Below are positions 1 through 4,870 of a DNA stretch of 24,463 nucleotides, piece by piece. The notes beneath the pieces are model-generated. The model saw nothing but the letters and a program-made list of their open reading frames with translations, was not told the DNA's origin and made no database searches. The DNA comes from a virus. The stretch is taken from IMG/VR virus record IMGVR_UViG_3300025810_000080, positions 1 to 24,463 of that record. The stretch is one strand, 5' to 3'. Position 1 is the first letter of the stretch. The number at the start of each line of letters is the position of its first letter. A program made the position numbers and the translations under genes.

Positions 1-5
1 ATGGC

Positions 6-34
6 TTGACAAGCACCCCCTTTTCATGCATAAC
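6..34 (+). promoter_or_regulatory. Candidate sigma70-type promoter P1
   Basis: A perfect TTGACA (6-11) is followed after 17 bp by CATAAC (29-34), which matches four of six bases of TATAAT. An ACCCCC/GGGGGT inverted repeat (15-20 and 38-43) overlaps the element. The first nucleotides could also be the tail of an upstream gene cut by the window edge. Confidence 0.4.
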
Positions 35-53
35 TGTGGGGGTAAGGGGGGCT

Positions 54-191
54 TAGTTAAACTATTAAGTAATAAAACTTAGATATAGTATAACTATAGT
101 AGTTTAAACTTAAGAAAGTAGCTTGACACAATAGTTAAACTATACTATTATTACTTAATAAGTAGTTTAAACTTAGATATAGTTAAACTAT
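54..191. repeat. Reiterated short palindromes in AT-rich leader
   Basis: The 12-mer TAGTTAAACTAT occurs exactly three times, at 54-65, 132-143 and 180-191, and its core TAGTTAAACTA is a perfect 11-bp palindrome. A related element, TAGTTTAAACTTA, containing the palindrome GTTTAAAC, occurs at 100-112 and 163-175. ACTTAGATATAGT occurs at 77-89 and 171-183. Degenerate relatives continue to about 275. The stretch is non-coding and sits among promoter-like sequences. Operators, a replication-initiator binding array or a transcription-factor landing zone are all possible, and the sequence does not decide between them. Confidence 0.7.
123..151 (+). promoter_or_regulatory. Strong sigma70-type promoter P2 in leader
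   Basis: A perfect TTGACA at 123-128, an exact 17-bp spacer and TATTAT at 146-151 (five of six consensus bases) form a near-ideal host sigma70-type promoter. One TAGTTAAACTAT palindrome (132-143) lies inside the spacer, where a bound regulator would block RNA polymerase. The inferred start is near 158, which leaves about 140 nt of untranslated leader before the first gene and fits transcription of the lysis and small-gene block. Confidence 0.65.
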
Positions 192-289
192 CTTATATCT
201 TAACTACATATAAAGTAATATATGATAGTTAGAACTATATAGTTATACTATAACACTTATAACTATTAATACTTGTAGTAATAAAGTAC

Positions 290-317
290 TTGACACCCAT
301 GCAAAAAAGAGTAAAAC
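290..317 (+). promoter_or_regulatory. Candidate promoter P3 overlapping first gene start
   Basis: TTGACA at 290-295 is followed after 16 bp by TAAAAC (312-317). The same arrangement, TTGACA-N16-TAAAACTATA, is seen before the capsid gene at 12982-13013. It overlaps the start of the first CDS, so it may be fortuitous, or it may drive genes from the holins onward. Confidence 0.3.
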
Positions 318-553
318 TATATGCATCAGAAGATGTATTAACTGAGTTCTATCTAGCTTTAGCTGATAATGACTCCCGTAGATTACGTCAAGTACACATT
401 CCTAAGTCTGACGTATTCTATGTCCGTACTGCTATTCATAACGATACAGGTGTGTGGTACACACTTGACCACGTAGAACGAGCGATGTACTTAGAGGGTC
501 ACTTAAGTCGGAATGAAGTGTTAGACCCTGAGCGAGAGCGAGAGTACGGATGA
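299..553 (+). CDS. Conserved small phage protein, function unknown
   Basis: An 84-aa soluble, mixed-charge protein with no membrane segment and no enzymatic motif that I can name. The C-terminal half is rich in aromatic and charged residues (NDTGVWYTLDHVERAMYLEG) and ends in an Arg/Glu-rich tail (EREREYG). I chose the ATG at 299. An in-frame TTG at 290 would add three residues, but those bases form a TTGACA box and neither start has a convincing Shine-Dalgarno. The stop overlaps the ATG of the next holin-like gene by 4 nt (ATGA), so it is translationally coupled to the lysis genes. I recall similar sequences near lysis or terminase genes of marine phages, but this is unconfirmed and no function is proposed. 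Confidence 0.7.
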   Translation: MQKRVKLYASEDVLTEFYLALADNDSRRLRQVHIPKSDVFYVRTAIHNDTGVWYTLDHVERAMYLEGHLSRNEVLDPEREREYG

Positions 554-795
554 GTAAGACTGTGTTAGACGATTGGAAGGTACTACCTCGGCTTATGATG
601 TTAGCCGTTACTGTGCTTACGTATCAAGCAGTACATTGGTTTATGTCACTGCCAGATCCAAGCGTTGCTCAGTCAGGACTTGTATCGGTATGCATGGGAG
701 CCTTAACTGGTTGTTTCGGTATCTGGATGGGCAAAGAGTCTAAGACTACCGTAACACCAACACGTGTAGTACACGAAGAGAGTTATAACAAATGA
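550..795 (+). CDS. Putative two-TM holin
   Basis: An 81-aa membrane protein with two predicted transmembrane helices at residues about 12-32 and 43-61. They are separated by a short SLPDPSVAQS loop and followed by a polar tail. The size, topology and adjacency to a second membrane protein and to a peptidase endolysin indicate a class II-type holin, forming lesions in the inner membrane to release the endolysin. It overlaps the preceding gene by 4 nt, and the following one starts inside its last codon (ATGA), so all are co-translated. The Gly-rich second helix (CMGALTGCFGIWMG) suits oligomerising pore formers. An accessory or antiholin role relative to the next gene cannot be excluded. Confidence 0.65.
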   Translation: MSKTVLDDWKVLPRLMMLAVTVLTYQAVHWFMSLPDPSVAQSGLVSVCMGALTGCFGIWMGKESKTTVTPTRVVHEESYNK

Positions 796-1148
796 TAGGT
801 CAGATTATAGGTGCTGTAGGCGGCTTAGCTTCTTCTTACCTTGATGGTAAGGTAGCCGTACAGAAAGCCAACGCAGAGATCCGTGTTAAGCAAGCCACAG
901 GTGAGCTTGACTGGGACATTGCTGCAATGAATGGCACTCAGAATAGCTGGAAGGATGAGTGGATTACTTTACTATTTAGTATCCCTCTTATCCTTGCATT
1001 CTGTGGTGACTGGGGTAACGAGATCGTACAGGCTGGCTTTACTGCCTTAGAGACTATGCCTACGTGGTATCAGTACTCATTAGGTGGTATCGTAAGTGCT
1101 AGCATTGGTATGCGTTCCGTATCTAAGTTCTTTACAGGGAAGAAGTAA
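792..1148 (+). CDS. Holin-like membrane protein, 3-TM type
   Basis: A 118-aa protein with a Gly-rich hydrophobic N-terminus (residues 1-18), a charged amphipathic stretch (19-45), then two hydrophobic segments at about 57-72 and 92-110 and a Lys-rich end. The WKDEW entry to the second segment and the P-x-W-Y turn before the last helix resemble the 3-TM holins of phages and gene transfer agents (GTA_holin_3TM type). That assignment is from memory of the family pattern, not from a search. It lies between a two-TM holin candidate and the endolysin with 1-4 nt overlaps, so a role in inner-membrane permeabilisation at lysis is the natural reading. Two adjacent holin-like genes could be a holin/antiholin pair. 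Confidence 0.65.
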   Translation: MIGQIIGAVGGLASSYLDGKVAVQKANAEIRVKQATGELDWDIAAMNGTQNSWKDEWITLLFSIPLILAFCGDWGNEIVQAGFTALETMPTWYQYSLGGIVSASIGMRSVSKFFTGKK

Positions 1149-1600
1149 TGGCGTTTAAACTATCTAACCGTAGCCTAGCTAAGATGGAAGGCGTAGATGA
1201 AAGCCTTGTGTCTGTAGTTAAACGTGCTATTGAACTAACTAAGGTAGACTTCGGAGTTATCTATGGTCTACGTACAGTAGAAGAGCAAGAGAAGCTTGTA
1301 GCTGCAGGTAAGTCCCAGACTATGAAGTCTAAGCACCTAGAGGGACGTGCAGTAGACCTTATGGCTTACGTGGATGGTAAGGGCGTATGGGAGTTGAACG
1401 TATACGATGACCTCTGTGATGCAATGAAAGAGGCAGCTAAGGAGCTTGGTGTAGCTATCAAGTGGGGTGCAGCTTGGTCAGAGGGTGACATCCGTAGTTA
1501 CCCTGGTACAGCTGAAGACGCTATGATGGCTTATGTAGATTTACGCCGTAGTCAAGGGCGCAGACCCTTTATTGATGGCCCTCATTTTGAGTTGATGTGA
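1148..1600 (+). CDS. Endolysin, M15-family peptidase
   Basis: A 150-aa single-domain peptidase of the VanY/M15 type (zinc-dependent L-alanyl-D-glutamate or D,D-carboxypeptidase-like endolysin) that cleaves peptide stems of peptidoglycan. The zinc ligands are visible: SKHLEGRAVDL provides His63 and Asp70, and GPHFEL provides His146 close to the C-terminus. GLRTVEEQ (40-47) is the usual region before the first ligand. The protein ends at residue 150, just after the last ligand, so there is no separate cell-wall-binding domain. A 20-odd-residue insert (SYPGTAEDAMM...) lies between WGAAW and the final His motif. There is no signal peptide, consistent with release through the two upstream holin-like proteins. 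It starts at the ATG overlapping the preceding TAA. Confidence 0.9.
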   Translation: MAFKLSNRSLAKMEGVDESLVSVVKRAIELTKVDFGVIYGLRTVEEQEKLVAAGKSQTMKSKHLEGRAVDLMAYVDGKGVWELNVYDDLCDAMKEAAKELGVAIKWGAAWSEGDIRSYPGTAEDAMMAYVDLRRSQGRRPFIDGPHFELM

Positions 1601-1601
1601 T

Positions 1602-1886
1602 ATGGCTACAACTAAAGATGTAGAACGTTTACCTAGTGGTAAGTTGAAGTACCGGGGTGAGACGTACCCAGGTTACAACAAACCTAAGAAGACTCCTGGT
1701 GGATCTAAGAAGAGTGCTGTCTTAGCTAAGAAGGGTGACCAAGTAAAGGTTGTACGCTTTGGTGATCCGAACATGTCTATCAAGAAGGATAACCCAGAGC
1801 GGCGTAAGAACTTCAGAGCTAGACACAGTTGTGATACAGCTACAGATAAGTTCACTGCACGTTACTGGTCATGTAAGGCTTGGTAA
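1602..1886 (+). CDS. Conserved phage protein with RRKNFRARH and YWSCKAW motifs
   Basis: A 94-aa basic protein. Its N-terminal half is Lys/Gly/Pro rich (RLPSGKLKYRGETYPGYNKP). The C-terminal half carries a compact motif set: VVRFGDPNMSIKKDNPERR, then KNFRARHSCD and a terminal YWSCKAW. The His-x-Cys and Cys pair could bind a metal. I recall this C-terminal module from many marine and T4-like phage genomes as a conserved protein without known function, sometimes near head genes. It starts one base after the endolysin stop and is followed within 2 nt by a GTG-started small gene. The high positive charge suggests DNA or RNA contact, which is inference only. Confidence 0.75.
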   Translation: MATTKDVERLPSGKLKYRGETYPGYNKPKKTPGGSKKSAVLAKKGDQVKVVRFGDPNMSIKKDNPERRKNFRARHSCDTATDKFTARYWSCKAW

Positions 1887-1887
1887 T

Positions 1888-2076
1888 GTGTGGGTAGCTA
1901 TTATACTGGCTTGTACTAATCAGATGGCTACGTCTTGCCAGGTATTCGCTAACAAAAAAGAGATGTTCTACGGTGAGACTGCGTGTAACGCTGATGCAAC
2001 CAAGATGGCTGAATACTTAGTAAGCCAAGGTGTATTTGCAGTACCTCTGTGTTTTGAAATAGGAGAGTCAGCGTAA
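1888..2076 (+). CDS. Small Cys-containing protein with hydrophobic N-terminus
   Basis: A 62-aa protein that I start at GTG 1888, directly after the preceding TAA; the open frame extends further upstream, but that part overlaps the previous gene. An internal ATG at 1924 is the alternative. The first residues (WVAIILAC) are hydrophobic without a basic n-region, followed by Cys at about 9, 17, 33 and 55. The rest is acidic and soluble. The four spaced cysteines suggest two disulfides or a secreted fold, and a lipoprotein role is possible, though no clean lipobox is present. It overlaps the next gene by 1 nt. I recall short proteins of this pattern in marine phages and bacteria, of unknown function. 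Confidence 0.6.
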   Translation: MWVAIILACTNQMATSCQVFANKKEMFYGETACNADATKMAEYLVSQGVFAVPLCFEIGESA

Positions 2077-2258
2077 TGGCTAAGACTAAATCAACAGTTA
2101 ATGCAGCAGGTAACTACACTAAGCCTACGATGCGTAAGAACCTTGTAGCTAAAGTGAAGGCTGGCGGTAAGGGCGGTAAGCCTGGGCAGTGGTCAGCACG
2201 TAAAGCTCAGATGGTAGCTAAGCAATACAAAGCTAAGGGTGGAGGCTACAAGTCGTAA
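2076..2258 (+). CDS. Very basic Lys/Gly-rich small protein
   Basis: A 60-aa, strongly basic protein in which Lys and Arg dominate and acidic residues are almost absent. It contains NAAGNYTKPTMRK at the N-terminus and a Gly/Lys-rich core, KAGGKGGKPGQWSARKAQM. The composition resembles small nucleic-acid-binding proteins that are packaged with, or condense, phage DNA. That function is inferred from charge only. I recall highly similar short proteins in marine phage genomes next to the following gene. The start codon overlaps the previous stop by 1 nt (TAATG), and its own stop overlaps the next ATG the same way, so the run is translationally coupled. Confidence 0.7.
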   Translation: MAKTKSTVNAAGNYTKPTMRKNLVAKVKAGGKGGKPGQWSARKAQMVAKQYKAKGGGYKS

Positions 2259-2506
2259 TGAAAGCACCTCAGAAATCACTTAAGAAGTGGGGAGATGAGA
2301 AGTGGGGTACTAAGTCAGGTAAGCCCTCTACTCAAGGTAAGAAAGCTACAGGTGAGCGTTACCTCCCTAAGAAAGCTAGAGATGCTTTATCTCCTGCAGA
2401 GTACGCAGCTACAAGTGCAGCTAAACGTAAGGGTACTAAGCAAGGCAAGCAGTTTGTAGCCCAGCCTAAGAATATTGCTAAGAAGACAGCTAAGTATAGG
2501 AAGTAG
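2258..2506 (+). CDS. Basic protein resembling DUF5872
   Basis: An 82-aa basic protein. The order of motifs (KAPQKSLKKWGDEKWGTKSG at the N-terminus, ATGERYLPKKARDALSPAEY in the middle and QFVAQPKNIAKKTAKYRK at the end) matches my memory of the DUF5872 family found in marine phages and large algal viruses. Confirmation needs a profile search. There is no membrane segment and no catalytic motif. With its neighbour it forms a coupled pair of highly basic proteins, so nucleic-acid binding or virion DNA association is a reasonable but unproven idea. It begins at the ATG overlapping the preceding TAA. Confidence 0.75.
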   Translation: MKAPQKSLKKWGDEKWGTKSGKPSTQGKKATGERYLPKKARDALSPAEYAATSAAKRKGTKQGKQFVAQPKNIAKKTAKYRK

Positions 2507-2510
2507 TACT

Positions 2511-2822
2511 ATGATGATGAGTTTGATGTTAGGGGAGCCACCTGAGGTAGACCCTAAGAACCGTGACCGTGCAGAGAAGTACTGGATGTATGGTGCTACT
2601 GCAGAAGAGCTAGGTAAAGCTTGGAATAAGGACGCAGACATTGCAGCCCTTAAGACTTGTGGTAACTGTGAGTACTTCGACAACCGTGCTCGTACTTTGA
2701 AAGCGTTGAACATTGAGTCAGGCTTGGGTGCTTGTACTAAGTTTGAGTTTGTGTGTAGCCAAGAGAAAGCCTGCCAAGGGTGGGACTGTAAAGACATTGA
2801 TATGATAACGGAAGAGGATTAA
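2511..2822 (+). CDS. Cys-rich putative metal or Fe-S binding protein
   Basis: A 103-aa protein. I start at the first of three consecutive ATGs (2511), 4 nt after the previous stop; the open frame extends upstream but overlaps the previous gene. The N-terminal 45 residues are acidic and helical (RDRAEKYWMYGATAEELGKA). The C-terminal half contains CGNCEYF, then GLGACTKFEFVC, then ACQGWDC, giving seven cysteines (CxxC, C, C, C and a final CxxxxC) with conserved aromatics. This spacing recalls small high-potential iron-sulfur-like or zinc-ribbon proteins, and similar sequences occur in marine phages. Metal identity and role are unknown. Confidence 0.7.
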   Translation: MMMSLMLGEPPEVDPKNRDRAEKYWMYGATAEELGKAWNKDADIAALKTCGNCEYFDNRARTLKALNIESGLGACTKFEFVCSQEKACQGWDCKDIDMITEED

Positions 2823-2826
2823 GACT

Positions 2827-2994
2827 ATGATGAACAAAGGCATGAAAGCTCTTAAGAAAGAAGCACCTGAAGTAGCTAAGAAGATGGGCTATATGAAGGG
2901 TGGTATGACTAAGAAGATGGGTTACAACAAAGGCGGCTCAGTACCTTGTGGTGCTTCTATGGCTGCTGAACGTCCAATGAAGAATATGAAGTAA
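2827..2994 (+). CDS. Met/Lys/Gly-rich 55-aa protein
   Basis: A short ORF of 55 aa, read directly from the sequence: ATG at 2827 and TAA at 2992-2994, overlapping the ATG of the next gene. The product is rich in Met, Lys and Gly, with an imperfect internal repeat, KKMGYMKGGM then KKMGYNKGGS, followed by a single Cys. Such short Lys/Met/Gly-rich proteins recur in marine phage genomes without a known role. It fills an otherwise unexplained 171-nt gap in a run where all genes are coupled, which supports it being real. Confidence 0.65.
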   Translation: MMNKGMKALKKEAPEVAKKMGYMKGGMTKKMGYNKGGSVPCGASMAAERPMKNMK

Positions 2995-3356
2995 TGAAGT
3001 ATTATCATAAATATAAAGAAGCACTGGAAGCTAAGGGCTACCGTGTAGATGAGCATGGCTACGTGTGGGACTCAATGGGTAACCAGTCTGCTGGTGAAGA
3101 CAACTACGGTAACGTACAGAGTAAGGACGTTAACGTTAATACTATCTGCCAGGAAGCAGACCTTGCAAGCCCAGCGCCTGTTAAAAAGACTCCTGCTAAG
3201 AAGGTAACTAAAAAGGTAGAGGCTAAAGATGAGGATCTGGAAGTGGTACGAGCACGTGATGAAAATGGACATTTCATTGCTGACAACCCCGATACTCCTG
3301 ATGTGAATGAAGCTTGGGTAGTAAAGACAGTTAAGAAGGCTGCTAAAAAGAAATGA
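2994..3356 (+). CDS. Conserved phage protein with Lys-rich linker
   Basis: A 120-aa protein with three parts. The N-terminal 40 residues (MKYYHKYKEALEAKGYRVDE, continuing with a VWDSMGNQSAGE stretch) look like a small folded motif. Residues about 60-80 form an Ala/Pro/Lys linker reminiscent of histone H1-like tails (SPAPVKKTPAKKVTKK). The C-terminus carries RARDENGHFIADNPDTPDVN followed by EAWVVK and a Lys-rich end. I recall the last motif from other marine phages, function unknown. The basic linker suggests contact with DNA or RNA. It is coupled to both neighbours (1-nt and 4-nt overlaps). Confidence 0.7.
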   Translation: MKYYHKYKEALEAKGYRVDEHGYVWDSMGNQSAGEDNYGNVQSKDVNVNTICQEADLASPAPVKKTPAKKVTKKVEAKDEDLEVVRARDENGHFIADNPDTPDVNEAWVVKTVKKAAKKK

Positions 3357-3712
3357 GCTTACTCAATCAGGGCAAACCAGCACGTATGCGTTCTGTGTAT
3401 GGTCACAACAGTGGCACTGCTACAGAGGTTGTATATACATGCCCTGCTAACTGTGTAGCTGAGGTTACGTTTATCCATGTAGTCAACGGTGGTGGTAGTA
3501 CAAACTCTGTAGATGTAGAATGGTATGTAGCAGCTGATAACTACACGTCTCACTTTCTTTCAGGTAAGAGTTTAAATGCAGGTGATTACGTTACTTTCTC
3601 CGACATTGACCTAGTACTACAGCCGGGTGACAAGATACAAAACGTACCTACTTCCGCTGGTCATATTGACACTATCCTTACTGTAACTGAGACGTTTGTA
3701 CCTGTTGGCTAA
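3353..3712 (+). CDS. Beta-rich putative virion structural protein
   Basis: A 119-aa protein with alternating hydrophobic residues and Gly/Asn/Asp turns typical of a beta-sandwich. Motifs include VVYTCPANCVAEVTFIHVVN, VEWYV, and LVLQPGDKI near the C-terminus. I recall this pattern (YTCPA..., VTFIHV, LVLQPGDKI) from small virion-associated or decoration-type proteins of cyanophages and other marine phages. That is memory of a family pattern, so head decoration or fibre attachment are possibilities rather than conclusions. It overlaps the previous gene by 4 nt and is the last gene before the first sizeable intergenic gap. Confidence 0.65.
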   Translation: MSLLNQGKPARMRSVYGHNSGTATEVVYTCPANCVAEVTFIHVVNGGGSTNSVDVEWYVAADNYTSHFLSGKSLNAGDYVTFSDIDLVLQPGDKIQNVPTSAGHIDTILTVTETFVPVG

Positions 3713-3807
3713 CACATAGCGGGTATTCCAATATAGCAGTTCTAAACCTTACTGTTTTGTAGTATAACTGTACATGCCAAGAACGGCATAACACAGGAGA
3801 CTACATA
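3713..3807 (+). promoter_or_regulatory. Regulatory gap before DUF1127 gene
   Basis: This 95-nt gap carries a -10-like TATAAC (3763-3768) with only a weak -35 match 17 bp upstream. A hairpin follows, ATGCC-AAGAAC-GGCAT (3774-3789), with no U-tract. AGGAG at 3795-3799 sits 8 nt before the ATG at 3808. TGTACATGC (3769-3777) is identical to a 9-mer in the capsid leader at 13043-13051. ATAACTGT is shared with the P1 element at 30-37. A promoter with a structured 5' end is the best reading. Confidence 0.45.
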
Positions 3808-4047
3808 ATGTACTTAACATACGACTACCCAAGCCAGTTTAAAACTACCGTAATTGCTACAACCAAACGCACTCTTAAAGCTGTAGCTAAGTTTTTATCT
3901 GATATAGGTGCATCTATTGCAAGAGCACAGCAGATGAGAGCAGACTATTACTTACTGAATAACATGAGTGACAAGCAGCTTAAAGATATTGGTATTACCC
4001 GTGGTGAGATCAAGCAACGGTTCTACGGAACAGACAGTGAAACATAA
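3808..4047 (+). CDS. DUF1127 domain protein
   Basis: A 79-aa protein. Residues about 37-70 match the DUF1127 (YjiS-like) consensus: an Arg-containing helix, then YYLLNNMSDKQLKDIGITRG followed by EI. The key residues L50, M53, L58, D60, I61, G62, I63 and R65 are present. DUF1127 proteins are short and abundant in alpha- and gammaproteobacteria. Some have been linked to RNA turnover, phosphate and carbon metabolism and stress. The N-terminal 36 residues are an amphipathic, Thr/Lys-rich extension with no clear signal peptide. The gene has its own spaced AGGAG site and an upstream gap with a promoter-like element, so it may be expressed independently. A phage copy suggests modulation of a host RNA or metabolic regulator, which is inference. 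Confidence 0.85.
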   Translation: MYLTYDYPSQFKTTVIATTKRTLKAVAKFLSDIGASIARAQQMRADYYLLNNMSDKQLKDIGITRGEIKQRFYGTDSET

Positions 4048-4059
4048 GAAAGTAGTGTA

Positions 4060-4434
4060 ATGGCACGACAACTTACAGAGAATCAAGTTAAGTTCTTAGA
4101 GGTACTCTTCGATGAGGCTGGCGGTGACGTAGTGAAAGCTAAGAAGCTTGCTGGCTACAGCGATAACACGCCTACGAGGCTTATCATTGATTCTCTTAAG
4201 GATGAGATCTTCGAGGGTACTAAGACGTACATGGCACGTATTGGACCTAAGGCAGCTGTAGCGTTTGGTCAGGCTCTTATTGACCCTACAGAGCTAGGTG
4301 TAAAAGAGAAGATGGCTGCAGCCAAAGAAGTACTTGATCGTGCAGGTATTGTAAAGACGGAGCGTGTGGAGGTACAAGCCTCAGGTGGTTTGTTTATCCT
4401 CCCACCTAAAGAGCAAGATGATACGAGTAACTAA
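4060..4434 (+). CDS. Terminase small subunit
   Basis: A 124-aa protein located just upstream of the large terminase. The N-terminus (LTENQVKFLEVLFDEAGGDV followed by VKAKKLAGYSDNTPTR) is the DNA-binding helix-turn-helix arrangement typical of phage small terminases (phage-type TerS). The central helices (YMARIGPKAAVAFGQALIDP) are the likely oligomerisation region. The C-terminus ends in VQASGGLFILPPKEQDD, a motif I recall from many TerS proteins. It would recognise the packaging site and load the large subunit. It starts 12 nt after the DUF1127 gene stop, and its 3' end overlaps the next ORF by 17 nt. Confidence 0.8.
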   Translation: MARQLTENQVKFLEVLFDEAGGDVVKAKKLAGYSDNTPTRLIIDSLKDEIFEGTKTYMARIGPKAAVAFGQALIDPTELGVKEKMAAAKEVLDRAGIVKTERVEVQASGGLFILPPKEQDDTSN

Positions 4435-4870
4435 GACTAAAGAACGTGAGAGCATAGGCTACTGGATGTTGCCTAAGCCTGACTTTAAAGTAAAGAGATG
4501 GGAGAGAATCCCACGATTATCGCCTCAAGTACCATTTGGTTACGAGATAGACCCGGATGATGAGGACTGGCTTAAACCTATTACTAAAGAATTAGAGCTT
4601 TTAGTACTTGCAAAGAAGCATCTAAAGCAGTATAGTTACAGGGAAGTCAGTGCTTGGCTATCAACACAGTCAGGCAGGTATATCTCACACATGGGGTTGA
4701 AAAAGCGTATAGATGTCGAAAGAAAACGTAAGTCACTTGCTGCAATTAAACGCAAGCTTGCCCAGCGGCTCGAAAAAGCGCTCAGGCAGTACGAGATCCT
4801 CGAAAAAGAAAGACTCGGTTACTACACCTACGAAGAAGACGAACAAGACAGCAGTACCCGCCCAAGTTAA
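4418..4870 (+). CDS. HTH and coiled-coil protein preceding large terminase
   Basis: A 150-aa protein that I start at ATG 4418, inside the end of the small terminase gene; the longer open frame would overlap it by 71 nt. Residues 60-98 form a helix-turn-helix-like region (YSYREVSAWLSTQSGRYISH). Residues 102-134 form a basic coiled coil (KRKSLAAIKRKLAQRLEKAL), and the tail is acidic (EEDEQD). Its location between small and large terminase suggests a packaging co-factor or second small-terminase-like DNA binder. I recall orthologues in this position in marine phages, sometimes called small terminase. The last 52 codons are overprinted by the large terminase start in another frame. Confidence 0.65.
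   Translation: MIRVTKTKERESIGYWMLPKPDFKVKRWERIPRLSPQVPFGYEIDPDDEDWLKPITKELELLVLAKKHLKQYSYREVSAWLSTQSGRYISHMGLKKRIDVERKRKSLAAIKRKLAQRLEKALRQYEILEKERLGYYTYEEDEQDSSTRPS

Noticed and set aside
15-51. G-runs (GGGGG and GGGGGG) as a G-quadruplex
   Set aside because: Only two runs on the + strand are present, while four are needed. An ACCCCC/GGGGGT inverted repeat explains the first run better.
2387-2797. Antisense 136-aa ORF over the basic and Cys-rich genes
   Set aside because: It lies on the minus strand of two well-supported coupled genes, lacks a ribosome site, and its product is unlike known proteins.
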